In this document: positions 36,501-45,598 of the stretch, in pieces | How positions within the stretch are numbered: position 1 is the first letter of the stretch | How the letters are laid out: the number at the start of each line of letters is the position of its first letter | Source of the DNA: Aphanomyces cochlioides | Lineage: Eukaryota > Oomycota > Saprolegniomycetes > Saprolegniales > Verrucalvaceae | Assembly: GCA_019828595.1 (NCBI GenBank) | Contig: JAHQRK010000018.1 | Location: 930,001 to 994,000, forward strand | Reading direction: 5' to 3' | DNA length: 64,000 nucleotides | Notes under the pieces: model-generated | Told to the model about the DNA's origin: nothing | Database searches by the model: none | The model's input: only the letters and a program-made list of their open reading frames with translations | Made by a program: the position numbers and the translations under genes

Positions 36501-37381
36501 TCATCAGAGAATTTCAAGCCATGAAATTCTCCTTCGTCGACTGCATAAACAGTTCTCTATCATTGATAAATGAGGAACCTAAAGAATTATGTGTAACTTA
36601 CAAACGATACAGTCGTGATAGTGTATGGATCATACGGCAAGCTTTGGTCAAAGTGATGAGTTGGAACTGAGTAGTGAAACGTTTCCACATGTACGAATTG
36701 ATTGTGCGTCTTGTTCTTGAGTGCTTCTTCTTGTTTGCGACGAACCCATTTTTCTATGCTATCTGATATAGGCTTCATGTTGTCATCATTATAAGCTCTG
36801 TTTATTGCTTGATTCGAGACAGTATGATATTCTTCCTCTGATTTCATGTGGATTTGGCGCATAGCACCAAATTGTTTAGGAGGTGATTGACGCAACAATT
36901 GACGCATACAAAAAGTATTTCTGGTTTTTGGCGAGGGCTCCGACTCTTGATTTGGTTTGCTCGTCAAGTCAACATCCGCGACTCTCTCCATCACACTCAC
37001 TGTCATAGATGGTGGTATCTGTGGGACGTATTCTGGACCAGGCTTGGAAGTTGTTGAGCTGTCAATCTTGACACGTTTGCAGGCAGATGCTGCTGTTTGC
37101 GGTCGAGCAATTGATCTGATATGAAGTTTCACTGATGCTGCGCTCTGTGGTCGACATGACATGATTCTTTCTGTTGTCTGGGATTCTGCCGGGCCAATCT
37201 TGGCGATGGTTTGATTATGTAAAGTCAACGATGTACGAGCATTCGGTTCTTGGTTGCTAAAATTGTTTGGTTGATGCAGAGAATCGGCTAAACTTTGACC
37301 ATCCTCTCTTAATACAAGTTTTCTTTGCGTTGTGCAGCTCTTTGGTCGTAGTGCGCCTAAAACCAATAATTTATCGCTCAT
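21511..37381 (-). CDS. Atypical axonemal-type dynein heavy chain
   Basis: About 33 exons with ~40-50-bp introns encode roughly 4,800 residues. After a disordered N-terminus with RPQSA/RPQTA motifs come the tail (SLAEWERERRIFQSL), a linker (LSLNIQDKLNDIDEIVQEA), six AAA modules, a coiled-coil stalk with microtubule-binding domain, and a dynein C-terminal domain ending in VPIL. The tail is closest to single-headed inner-arm chains (DNAH3/6/7/12 group). Nucleotide sites are unusual: AAA1 has GKHGSGKTS but no CFDEFNR; AAA2 has GPQKSGKTT and FIFETIDLSQASP; AAA3 has GPSDAGSTS with no Walker A lysine but LVLDDM; AAA4 has GSHGHGKYA. EF-hands and an AAA4 helical insert are extra. Family membership is firm, whereas motor activity is doubtful. 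Start ATG 37381 could be extended (see the small upstream gene). Confidence 0.88.
25540..26560 (-). other. Dynein stalk and microtubule-binding domain
   Basis: Two antiparallel coiled-coil strands flank a conserved microtubule-binding module. Key pieces are FVNPPVLVHVVLNAMCVLF, DVNFISSMLNYDKDNIPEH, NEMFNKTEVEKQSIAAST and VVWIIAIDSYSRSRKLVKPK. Spacing and residues match functional dyneins, so microtubule binding is likely retained even though the ring is atypical. Confidence 0.8.
26985..27371 (-). other. Charged helical insert in dynein AAA4
   Basis: After the AAA4 segment ending LIFSPEEQCE, a splice joins to about 100 residues of highly charged heptad-like sequence (LKASHQTQLDKLRREIS, then KELNNKTAKERELEAML, then FYQQKVDALLSVQQSEVDDL). 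The AAA4 fold then resumes at SVSRNTRIIVCCESGDI. Ordinary heavy chains have a shorter, non-coiled connection here. It comes before the true stalk. Confidence 0.65.
31530..31790 (-). other. AAA1 module with intact Walker A and lost Walker B
   Basis: The exon encodes GLVCGKHGSGKTSLVKLATS, and about 45 residues later GGLGALGTLLLRNVESLN. In active dyneins that second place reads GAWxCFDEFNR. The acidic Walker B pair is replaced by R-N, and the following exon lacks the sensor-I MNPGYAGR block (MIMLTRTVPLG instead). The frame is open across both flanking introns, so this is divergence rather than a frameshift. Confidence 0.75.
35148..35520 (-). other. EF-hand pair embedded in the dynein tail
   Basis: Within one dynein exon (a 47-bp-class intron upstream, a ~40-bp intron downstream) lie two EF-hands. 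The first loop, DVYGNGALDCTQ, is degenerate at positions 3 and 12. The second, DENGDGDVSLEE, has every ligand position and the central glycine. They are linked by a helix, DRVALFISVF. The reading frame closes through the splice junctions on both sides, from SATDLVHLL into SKRLAHVNLLAPVPLFEVNL. The module is therefore part of the heavy chain, not a nested gene. The expected role is calcium sensing near the site where tail and linker meet. Confidence 0.8.
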
Positions 37382-37799
37382 AGCGTTCGAGAATACTTCG
37401 AGGATGGCTCTGTTGCGTGGGTCTTGTTGGGGCGGCAGATGCTGCTCTTTGTGTTGTGCTTGATGTCTGCTAAAGAGTTATATATTTTTACATGATCAAC
37501 TTACCAAGCTCGGATCTGGTTTCGCAATAGATTCGACGGCTCGAGGGGAAACGAAGACTAGACTTGGGGCAAGTTGCTACAGAGGTGAGGCAAACACAAG
37601 TGCATTCTCGTACGTTTGTCGTGCTCAAGGCACTGGTTTGAACACAAGGGCCAGCAGAAACGGGGCGATGGCTCCGATCCGGACGTCGCCGAAGCGAGGC
37701 GAACGACCTAGGTAAGATTCCTCGCTGCACCATACGCTGTTCAGCATTAAGCAATATCTCTCCTGTCTTCTCAGTTTGCCGCCTCGCGTCTTCCTTCAT
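37371..37799 (-). CDS. Small basic RPVSAG-containing protein, or alternative dynein N-terminus
   Basis: Exons 37799-37614, 37576-37505 and 37469-37371 give a closed 118-residue frame (MKEDARRQTEKTGEILL to HPRSILERYER). It is basic, with RPDRSHRPVSAGP resembling the RPxSAG words common in ciliary microtubule proteins. The stop overlaps the dynein start codon region by about 10 bases. The two introns needed are 37 and 35 bp, slightly shorter than the local norm. A second solution uses acceptors 14 and 11 bases further on (51- and 46-bp introns) and reads straight into the dynein frame, which would extend the heavy chain by ~110 residues. I slightly favour the separate gene because its residue composition is more protein-like. 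Confidence 0.45.
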
Positions 37800-38158
37800 T
37801 CTGACAGACTTTGGAATTGTCGAGAATCCTGCGCGACCTTTCCACTTTAAAACTCTATTTACCACTTATGGGATATACTAAAATAGTGTGAGTCATTGTT
37901 GGGAAATATTAATAGTACTACTAAATGTACTATTTGTATTGCCCAGCTGCAGTACTATTTTTCAACGCAAACGTTCACCGAGTGGCGCCGAAATGAATAG
38001 GCTAAAGTTCTGCTGTGCATTTACCTCGATAAGAATGGCTAGGTCGGCTTGGGGGGATTGTCCAAGTTATTTCTTCGTCTTTTCCAATATCACACTATTT
38101 ATTGTATTATTATCCGGCTAGTTGAAGTGGTTTATCCGGATACCCAACGTTGCCCAGT
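37800..38158. promoter_or_regulatory. Divergent intergenic region
   Basis: About 360 bp between the minus-strand small gene/dynein and the plus-strand LRR gene. It is AT-rich, with AATATTAATAGTACTACTAAATGTACTATTTG-like direct repeats of TACTA near 37905-37950 and TATCCGG repeats near 38110-38140. It must hold the promoters of both directions. A 77-codon frame inside is not supported. Confidence 0.4.
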
Positions 38159-39077
38159 ATGAGGAATGATGATGACGAGGCGGCGGAATCTTTGCAAGAC
38201 ATGATTGTGTCGGACGTACCGACACCGCATTCTATTGATGAGTCTTGTATGACTCAATACTTCGATATTGACCAAACGTTTGAATCGAAGATAAACTTGC
38301 TCGGCTCAAAATCGTGGCACCGAAGTTCGATTGTCGAGACATGCAGAAGCAACTCTGAAGTTGTAAATTGGCAGTCAACGAACGCAAGACTCAATGAAGT
38401 GACAGCTCTTTCAGTTTACATATCCTTCACGAACCGAAACCTTATCATTATCAAGTATGTTGGACCAGCAATGTGGTATTCTTAATTGAATATCTGGTTA
38501 TTGTAGTCTCTCGAACAATCGAATTGGGCCTGAAGGGTGTACAATGCTTGGGAAAGCTTTGACGACAAACAATACTGTTGAAATACTGAATTTGAGCTCA
38601 TGTGATCTTACTGGAAATCCGTACAGGCCAAACTATGATGGTTTGATGACATTGGTGAAAGGCCTTGAAAGCAGGCGCTCAGTGCTGCTCCATCTCGAGT
38701 GAGTACATAAAAATTGACCATAATTACAAGTTGCTTGCAAACGTAGTGTCTCAAGTACAGCCTTAATGCCCCAAGGAGTGAGGATAATATGTGCCGCATT
38801 AGCATTTCATTCAACAATAACCTCTGTGAACCTTTCGAGCAATCAAGCTGGGCTGTTAAGAGATAAGCAAGGCTATCTGGGTATTGCCAATCTCGTCAAG
38901 TATGCCACCAATTTAATCTCGTTGAATATGTCGAATAATCCGTTCGAGAGAAATGCATTCACTGCCATGGCCACAGTGTTGAAAGACAATCGTACGCTGA
39001 CTGAGATCGACGCCAAAGGATGTGGATTTAAAAGCAAATTGCCTGAAACGAGCACTCGTGTATATTCATCTGTATGA
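38159..39077 (+). CDS. Leucine-rich-repeat protein (RNI-like)
   Basis: Three exons (38159-38454, 38507-38698, 38747-39077) with 52- and 48-bp introns encode 272 residues. The first ~60 residues are acidic and unstructured. LRRs of the ribonuclease-inhibitor/cytosolic type follow: LIIINLSNNRIGPEG, VEILNLSSCDLTG, ITSVNLSSNQAGLL and LISLNMSNNPFERNAF, then LTEIDAKGCGF. Repeats of ~28 residues with NLSxN cores support protein binding. Proteins of this type often occur in axonemal complexes, and the neighbours are flagellar, but a flagellar role is inference. The first ATG in frame is used because the upstream frame offers only TTG. Confidence 0.78.
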
Positions 39078-39099
39078 CTTATAAGTTAGCGCGAATAAA

Positions 39100-40133
39100 T
39101 TATACACTTGGCAGATAATTGCTTCGCTTTCGATCGCTTTGCTTTCGAGCTTGTGGGGCAGCAGTCATTGCTCGTTCCATTGGCGTAACCGGAAATCCAA
39201 ATGTTGACTCCACCGCGAGAGTCGATGATGAATTATTCCAATACAAATCTTGCGACCTTGAGTCATTCCTCTTCGGACTCCAAACTCTGTTGATTGATTT
39301 CCATTCTGCAAAGGTAGTCGCGTCTTCTTCGATGAACCGGGTATTAGCTTGATCCTTCAAGCTTGTCTCTGGGGATGGCTTGACTGGTTTCACGTTGGTA
39401 GGGGTGCGCTGGAGCTCTTTTACTTGGCTTTCTAAACTGATGATTTTTGCTCGTAGATCCTGCGTATAAAGTGAGACTGTCTCCCCTTGGCAAACTATAC
39501 GTCGATAATTCGCAGAGCTTCTTGCTCTCGCTCATGAGAAATATGAACTGCCTGCCAGGATCTCTCGCACTCCTGACGCAATGTCAATTCTTACACAGCT
39601 TATGACAACGGACCTCCTTGAAAAACGTCAAGTCTTGCAAATTTGCATCGTGGAGCTTTTGGGTCGTTTGTACTTTAATCACTGGAGGTAATTGTTATTC
39701 GAAGGGAATATTTGGAGTTATACCATTCAATTTGAGGTCTGCCTTCAATTCTCGACACTAACACAAGAAATACTTATATACGTCATAAAAATCATCGAAC
39801 CTTCGCCATTAGCTGTTGTTGTCGATGCAAGCTTGCCCGCAGGGCAATACTATGTTGAGAATACTGAGACTTAAACCATTCGAACAGTTTAAGCAACTGT
39901 CGTTTTCGCGATGCTTCACTGCCTTCATTTTCCAAAAAACTTGCAGCCTGCAGTATCTCTTCTGGATGGGCAAGGGGGTCAGATATGGCTCCAGGGTGCA
40001 TCTCAGAATGATTATCGAGCGCATGCGGTGAAGGGCTCTTTAAGCTAACTGGGTTGGTTATCAGGGGCTCTGATGAGTGCTTTCGGGAACCACCCTTCGC
40101 AATACTCGATCTTCTCGACCCAGATCGATGCAT
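39100..40133 (-). CDS. Coiled-coil protein of unknown function (288 aa)
   Basis: Five exons (40133-39801, 39757-39724, 39681-39614, 39572-39501, 39459-39100) with 41-43-bp introns close into one frame. The N-terminus is basic and serine-rich (MHRSGSRRSSIAKGGSRK). A central coiled coil includes HPEEILQAASFLENEGSEA, LHRQQQLMAK into CRELKADLKLN, HISHEREQEALRIIDDLR and LESQVKELQR. The tail holds RVWSPKRNDS and FGFPVTPMERAMTAAPQARK. No family is recognised. The position between the LRR gene (stop 23 bp away, convergent) and flagellar motors makes a cytoskeletal role plausible but unproven. Confidence 0.72.
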
Positions 40134-40253
40134 CAAGACAATGGCTTATGTACTTGAAACTCCAGTCAAGCGTTTCACATTGAAACAATTCGTCCAATTA
40201 TAAAAACTTTACAGTTGTCAGTTGGTTGCTTCAGGAGGGCAAGATTAAGCACT

Positions 40254-41368
40254 TCAGGACGTCTTGAGGGCATTTTCGCATGCATCAATCGAATCCAACA
40301 AGCTCTCAGGATATGTCGCGTCATCCTCAAAGTTCTATTTCAAGACGTTAAAGATTACAATTACTTGATAAAACATACATGGATGCCATCCAAATTGGCT
40401 ACAACAGTTTCAAGGGTCATCCCTTCAGGCGGAAAGACAACTCCCTTGGAGCGCTGCCAGCGAACTCGTGACACCCAGCCGGCACCGACTTCATACACAT
40501 TTCCCGACACTGCACAATCTTCGTGACAGAGATAGCCCACAAAAGGAGCGACAAACGAAGGCTGAAGACGCTCGATAACTTCTGGGGAAGCCGACTCGAT
40601 GGTTTGAGTCATTCGGGACATGGCCAGCGGAGCTACAACGTTAACTTTGATGTTGCTACGGCTGCCCTCCTTTGCAGTGGCGAAAGTGAACCCAGCAATG
40701 CCTATTTTTGCCGCGGCATAGTTGGATTGACCAATGTTGCCGTACAATCCCGAAGCCGACGACACATTCACAATACGACCATACTTTTGCTCTCGCATAT
40801 GAGGCCATGCAGCTTTAGTGACACTATATTTTCGTCAGTGAAGTATGTAGATAGGATATCTTGACCTCATAGTGCCATTCAGGTGGACACGAATCACAAG
40901 ATTCCAGTCGTCTTCAGTCATGTTCTTCAGCGTCACGTCGCGCAAGATGCCTAGATACTCCAAAACACTTGATATGTATGGAGCATACCTGCATTATTTA
41001 CAACGATATCGATTTTTCCATCTACAAGCCGAAAGATCACACATGTTACCTTTCTGCATTGACTTACATGAATCCAAAGCCGTCTTCACGATCTCATCGC
41101 CGTGTTCAACTGTGGTGTAGTTGGGGACAGCAGCATTCTTTCCATATAATGAGCGAATTTCATTTACGACAGCATCAGCGGCTCCGGTTTGCGTTCCGAC
41201 GCCATGTCGATTGCCCCCTGTGTCGTTCACCACGACATTTGCACCAAGCTTGGCTAAATACATCGCGTAGGCTTTTCCTAGTCCATTTCCTGCACCAGTT
41301 ACGATTGCAACTGCACAAGTTACGTCCAGCGGTGTTGACTAGGCAGTACCTCGATTTGCAAGGTTCAT
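40254..41368 (-). CDS. Short-chain dehydrogenase of the 17beta-HSD4 / peroxisomal MFE-2 type
   Basis: Six exons (41368-41350, 41310-41068, 41021-40989, 40950-40866, 40823-40379, 40334-40254) with 38-46-bp introns encode 301 residues. The cofactor motif is VTGAGNGLGKAYAMYLA, followed by VVVNDTGGNRHG, VVNNAGILRD and the catalytic VSSASGLYGNIGQSNYAAAK (Ser, Tyr, Lys present). A C-terminal GAGWVSRVRWQRSKGV is characteristic of the (3R)-hydroxyacyl-CoA dehydrogenase domain of HSD17B4/Fox2, which acts in peroxisomal beta-oxidation. Unlike animal MFE-2, no hydratase or SCP2 domain follows: the frame closes with ENALKTS. I see no C-terminal SKL. It is therefore a stand-alone dehydrogenase whose localisation is uncertain. 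Confidence 0.85.
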
Positions 41369-41587
41369 GATGAGAAAAAGGAAGTGTCATGCAGGTGATT
41401 GTTAGTGAACACTATTCAATGTCAGGTAATAGAACTAGTTTACGTTCACTTTACATGTTACCGTAAAGTAAAACTATTGAAAAGCACCAAAAACGCGCCA
41501 TATTTTTATTTTTAACTCTTTGAAACAACAATTTGCGAAACGGTATCAAGCCTTGTCAACTGCGGTCGGCGGCAGTACTTTCTCGTC
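41369..41587. promoter_or_regulatory. Head-to-head intergenic region, SDR and kinesin-2
   Basis: 219 bp separate the two start codons. An AT-rich core (CCATATTTTTATTTTTAACT near 41500) lies about 70 bp before the kinesin ATG. No further motif is recognised. Confidence 0.35.
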
Positions 41588-44500
41588 ATGGACATTGCCT
41601 CTGCAGCGGCGATCGTCAACTCGATCAACAAATTGGAGAACAAGGGAAAGGAAACAGTTAAAGTAGTAGTTCGATGCCGGCCGTTGTTTGGAAAGGAATT
41701 GGTTGAAGGAAGGCAGTCCATCGTCACGATGGATTTGGAAGCGGCCGTTGTTTCAATCAAATGTCCCGACAGTGATCAACTTAAAAGCTTTACATTTGAT
41801 TCAGTCTATGATGAGAACACTGTGCAGGTATGAATGATCCCATTTGTTTTGTATGTGATGCTCTGCTTCATTTGTAGCGTCAATTTTACGATGAATCGGG
41901 ATATCCGCTTGTTGAGAGTATATTCGAAGGATACAACGGCACAATCTTTGCATATGGACAAACAGGATGTGGAAAAACACACACCATGCAAGGCAAAGAT
42001 AACCCACCCGAATTACGAGGGGTTATTCCCCACGCATTTGATCACGTGTTTGACAATATCAATGCGGACACAGAACGAGAATATATGGTTCGAGCAACTT
42101 ATTTGGAGATTTACAATGAAGATATTCGAGACCTTTTAAGTGAGGACTCCAACAAGCAAAAACTTGAGCTCAAAGAAAGCGCTGATGGAGGGGTTTATGT
42201 TAAGGATCTAACTGAGGTTGTTGTGAGTGATGTCGTCAGTATCAACAAGTACCGTTACTGCTATATGCATGACTTATTTCCTCTTAGAGTAATGGCACGT
42301 GGGTTCAAGAATCGAACTATTGGAGCGACACTGATGGTATAAGCATCTGTTCGATTTGCTCATAGTCTTCAACAGAATGAAGGATCGTCACGGTCACACT
42401 CCATATTCACAATTGTCGTCGAAATCAGCGAAAAAGTAAATGGCGAAGAACATTTTCGTGCAGGCAAAGTTCGTCGCTTCCTTCATATCTTGCCCTGAAC
42501 TGTGTTTAGCTGAATTTGGTTGATCTAGCAGGCAGTGAAAGGCAGAGCAAAACAGGTGCTACTGGGGCCAGATTAAAAGTAGAAATATGTCGGCGTATAA
42601 GAAACTGAACGCCTTATAGGAAGGGTGCAAAATCAATTTGAGTCTCTCCGCTCTTGGAAATGTCATTTCTGGTGAGTGACTTATCGTTGCATCTAAGTGA
42701 AACACTTTGTAGCTTTGGTGGATGGAAAAGGAAAACACATACCATATAGAGATTCGAAGTTAACGCGATTGCTACAGGTACTCAAAGGTGCACAACAAAT
42801 TCTCATGTGGCCCAAGGATTCGCTGGGAGGGAACACCAAAACTGTCATGGTGGCCGCTATAAGTCCAGCTGACTATAACTTTGAAGAAACGTTGTCGACT
42901 TTGCGCTACGCAAACAGGGCTAAGAACATCAAGAATAAACCCACCGTAAATGAAGATCCAAAAGACGCCAAGCTGCGAGAATACAAAGCTGAAATTGAAT
43001 TACTAAAGCAGATGCTAGCACAACAAACTGGGAGGTAACTAATTTTGTGTACAGAAGACATCAATGTCGTAGCACACCACCCACATCAAACTTTGGTCCT
43101 TTGTCAGATCTAAAAGGTTTCGTACAAGCTTCTTACATGTTCACTAATATCAATTTCTAGCTGCAACACCGAAGCAATCAAAGACTATCGATGAGGTACA
43201 GCTCTTTTCCCTGGTTCAGTCTTACAAACATTGCCCAGGAAGCCAGCTATGTAAATGACCGACCGACTACCCCTCAAAATCGGCTTATCTCCTCACCAAA
43301 AACAAATGCTATTCAGCGAAGTGCAACTGAAAGAGAAAGAGAATTAGAAGTAAAATCTCAAGAGCTCCAAGAGCAAATTCAACGGGAGAAAGATGAACTG
43401 CAACGTCAATTACGGCTCGAGCAAGACGCAATTGAAAAAGCGAAAGCAGATGCTGCAGCAATGATGGAAATGGCCCGCAAAATGATGGCTGACGTACAAA
43501 CCCCCCCCCCTCCACAGCGTCCAAACGATGAGGAACCATTGTACCCTAACATTCCTCGTGTTACATCCAAATCGCCCAGTGAAGCTGATTCATCGATCCC
43601 ATCCTTGACAATGACCATTGAATCACCTAATGCCCGTCTGACACAAGAAATATTATCTAATCCTCGTGAGCAAGAAAGAACAGCAGATTCGGCAAGAATG
43701 CCTGCAATTACAGAAACGCGATCAACCGCGCAAGAGGAACAAGAGTTCAAGGAACTGAAAGAAAAGGAACTCAATCAAATCAGACAGGAAGAACTGCGGC
43801 GCATGAAAGAACTCGAAGAAACACAGGCTAAGGCGGCAGAAATGATGCAAAAAGCTCAACTGATAATGCAAGAAGCAGAGGCCAGAGCGTCGCAGCCACC
43901 AAAAGTGAAAATTGTCAAAGAAGTCGTCGAGGTGGTCAGGGAAATCGTTCCTGAAGGCCATGTAAAGGAAAAAGAAGCCTTGAAAGAAATGAATCAGACA
44001 ATATTAAATCACAGAGACCAGATGGCGAGAGAATTGGAGGAAACTCAGTTGGTAAGGGGTTTATGCCTTCATGCAGCTCATCACCTGATAGGCAATGGAG
44101 TACCATCTCCGCGAGAAGAGTGAATTGGCCTCAAAGTTAGAGAAGATTGGATCTCAAATTTGTGGAAAGAATGGAATTTCAACTGCAGATGCCGAGTTAG
44201 CTGTGTTGAAGCAACAGGTACATTACGCCCATCTGAACTCATCTCAGGCGAATGAAGGTCGAATTCCGACGGACTCAAATCAAGCTGAAAATGAAAAAGA
44301 AGAAGGAGGTCCAGTTCGAGATTGCAAAGAGAGCTTTACAAGCAGAAAAGCAAAGTGTTGAAGAAGAACTGAAACTGGCTCAGGAACAGGCCCAAGTAAA
44401 CATCGCAGCTTACAAGAAGAAACAATCGAAGTATAAAGCCAAATTAGAAGCAGCCAGGGAGGAAATGGCTGATCGGCAGAGTGAGTTCGAGAGGGAGAGA

Positions 44501-45555
44501 GAAAGCCTCATGGATACTATCCACCAACAAACACGAGAAGTAAAGTTGATGGAGCAACTTGTGGAATTGTTTCTTCCACAAAATGAGCTAATCAAAGTAT
44601 GGGAAAGGGCAGTGTGGCTTGAAGATAAAGAAGAGTACAATCGATGCAATACTTGAATAACACCATTCTAGGTGGCAACTTCCACGTATTAAACCAAGAG
44701 GGGACTTCACAAACATGAAGCTCCCCGCTTTGGGAGGATCCCCCGCGGGCTTCATTCCAATAGATAGACCATTCAGTGGCGGCGAAACGGGTGGTGCTGA
44801 AGTGTGTACAACTGATACTCCAGTGAGTAACCGGTCAAACAAATCACGTAGTAAAACCAGAGGAGTACATTACGCTTGATATTTCTTGGTATAATTTTGT
44901 GGTAGAAAATTGAAAGTAGAGGGGAAGACAATGGAATGGAATTACTTCCACTGAACGACTTAAATCGGCTTGTAAGTTTACCTGGTACTTCCAAAAGTAC
45001 CCGAAAAGAAGCGAAAGATGAGGATGATTCAACACAAAAAAAGTCGTCATCGTCAAAGAAGCGAGAAAAGAAGAAAAAAGAAAAACAACGAGATGATATT
45101 CAAAACAATGGCATCAACAGCTTGAGCAATTCGCTGGAGCCTCTGATACATGCCGTATTGATAACAAATCCGTATTCTGGATGAGATTATTGTAGGACGA
45201 AGCACCTTCGGACACTCACTTGCTTGTGTACCCTGCTGACGACTACCAGCCTCGAGACCGTTTACAATCTCGACAAGGCTCAAGGCAGGGCCGCCGTGTT
45301 GCTGACACCAAATCCAGTGGATTAGGAGAAACTGAGGACCGTCCTCAACGTCGTCGTCGAAAATCACAATCAAAGGAGGGCGAGGATCCAATCAAAGACG
45401 ATCAAGATAGTAAAAAGAAAAAGAAGAAGAAAGATAAGAATCGCAAAAAGACCCCGCCTACAGCTGCTGCTCTTGGTGAGAACATTGCTCCGAGTCTACC
45501 AGCGCCATCTCCAGAAGACCCAGACAACGAAGACATGTGGGAAGGGTTTCCTTAA
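41588..45555 (+). CDS. Kinesin-2 (KIF3-like) motor
   Basis: A multi-exon gene with an N-terminal motor domain. [18 protein letters not shown] is followed by P-loop [13 protein letters not shown] near 41965, [13 protein letters not shown], switch [10 protein letters not shown], switch [32 protein letters not shown] across an intron, and the neck [20 protein letters not shown]. The neck wording and the block [18 protein letters not shown] plus WLEDKEEY...WQLPRIKPR match heterotrimeric kinesin-II (KIF3A/B). The middle is coiled coil, interrupted by a poly-Pro stretch from a C-run at 43501. A lysine-rich C-terminal tail ends in [10 protein letters not shown]. Kinesin-II drives anterograde intraflagellar transport. 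It ends 43 bp from the convergent KIF9 gene. Internal exon edges are approximate. Confidence 0.88.
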
Positions 45556-45598
45556 GTTATTTTGAAATATAACCTGATATACTCTTTACACATGCACT

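Noticed and set aside
34259..37381. A separate calmodulin-like gene nested in the dynein gene
   Set aside because: The EF-hand exon is on the same strand and its frame closes into dynein tail sequence at both introns.
37888..38121. 77-codon plus-strand frame with hydrophobic ends
   Set aside because: It lies in the AT-rich divergent promoter region and has no supporting signals.
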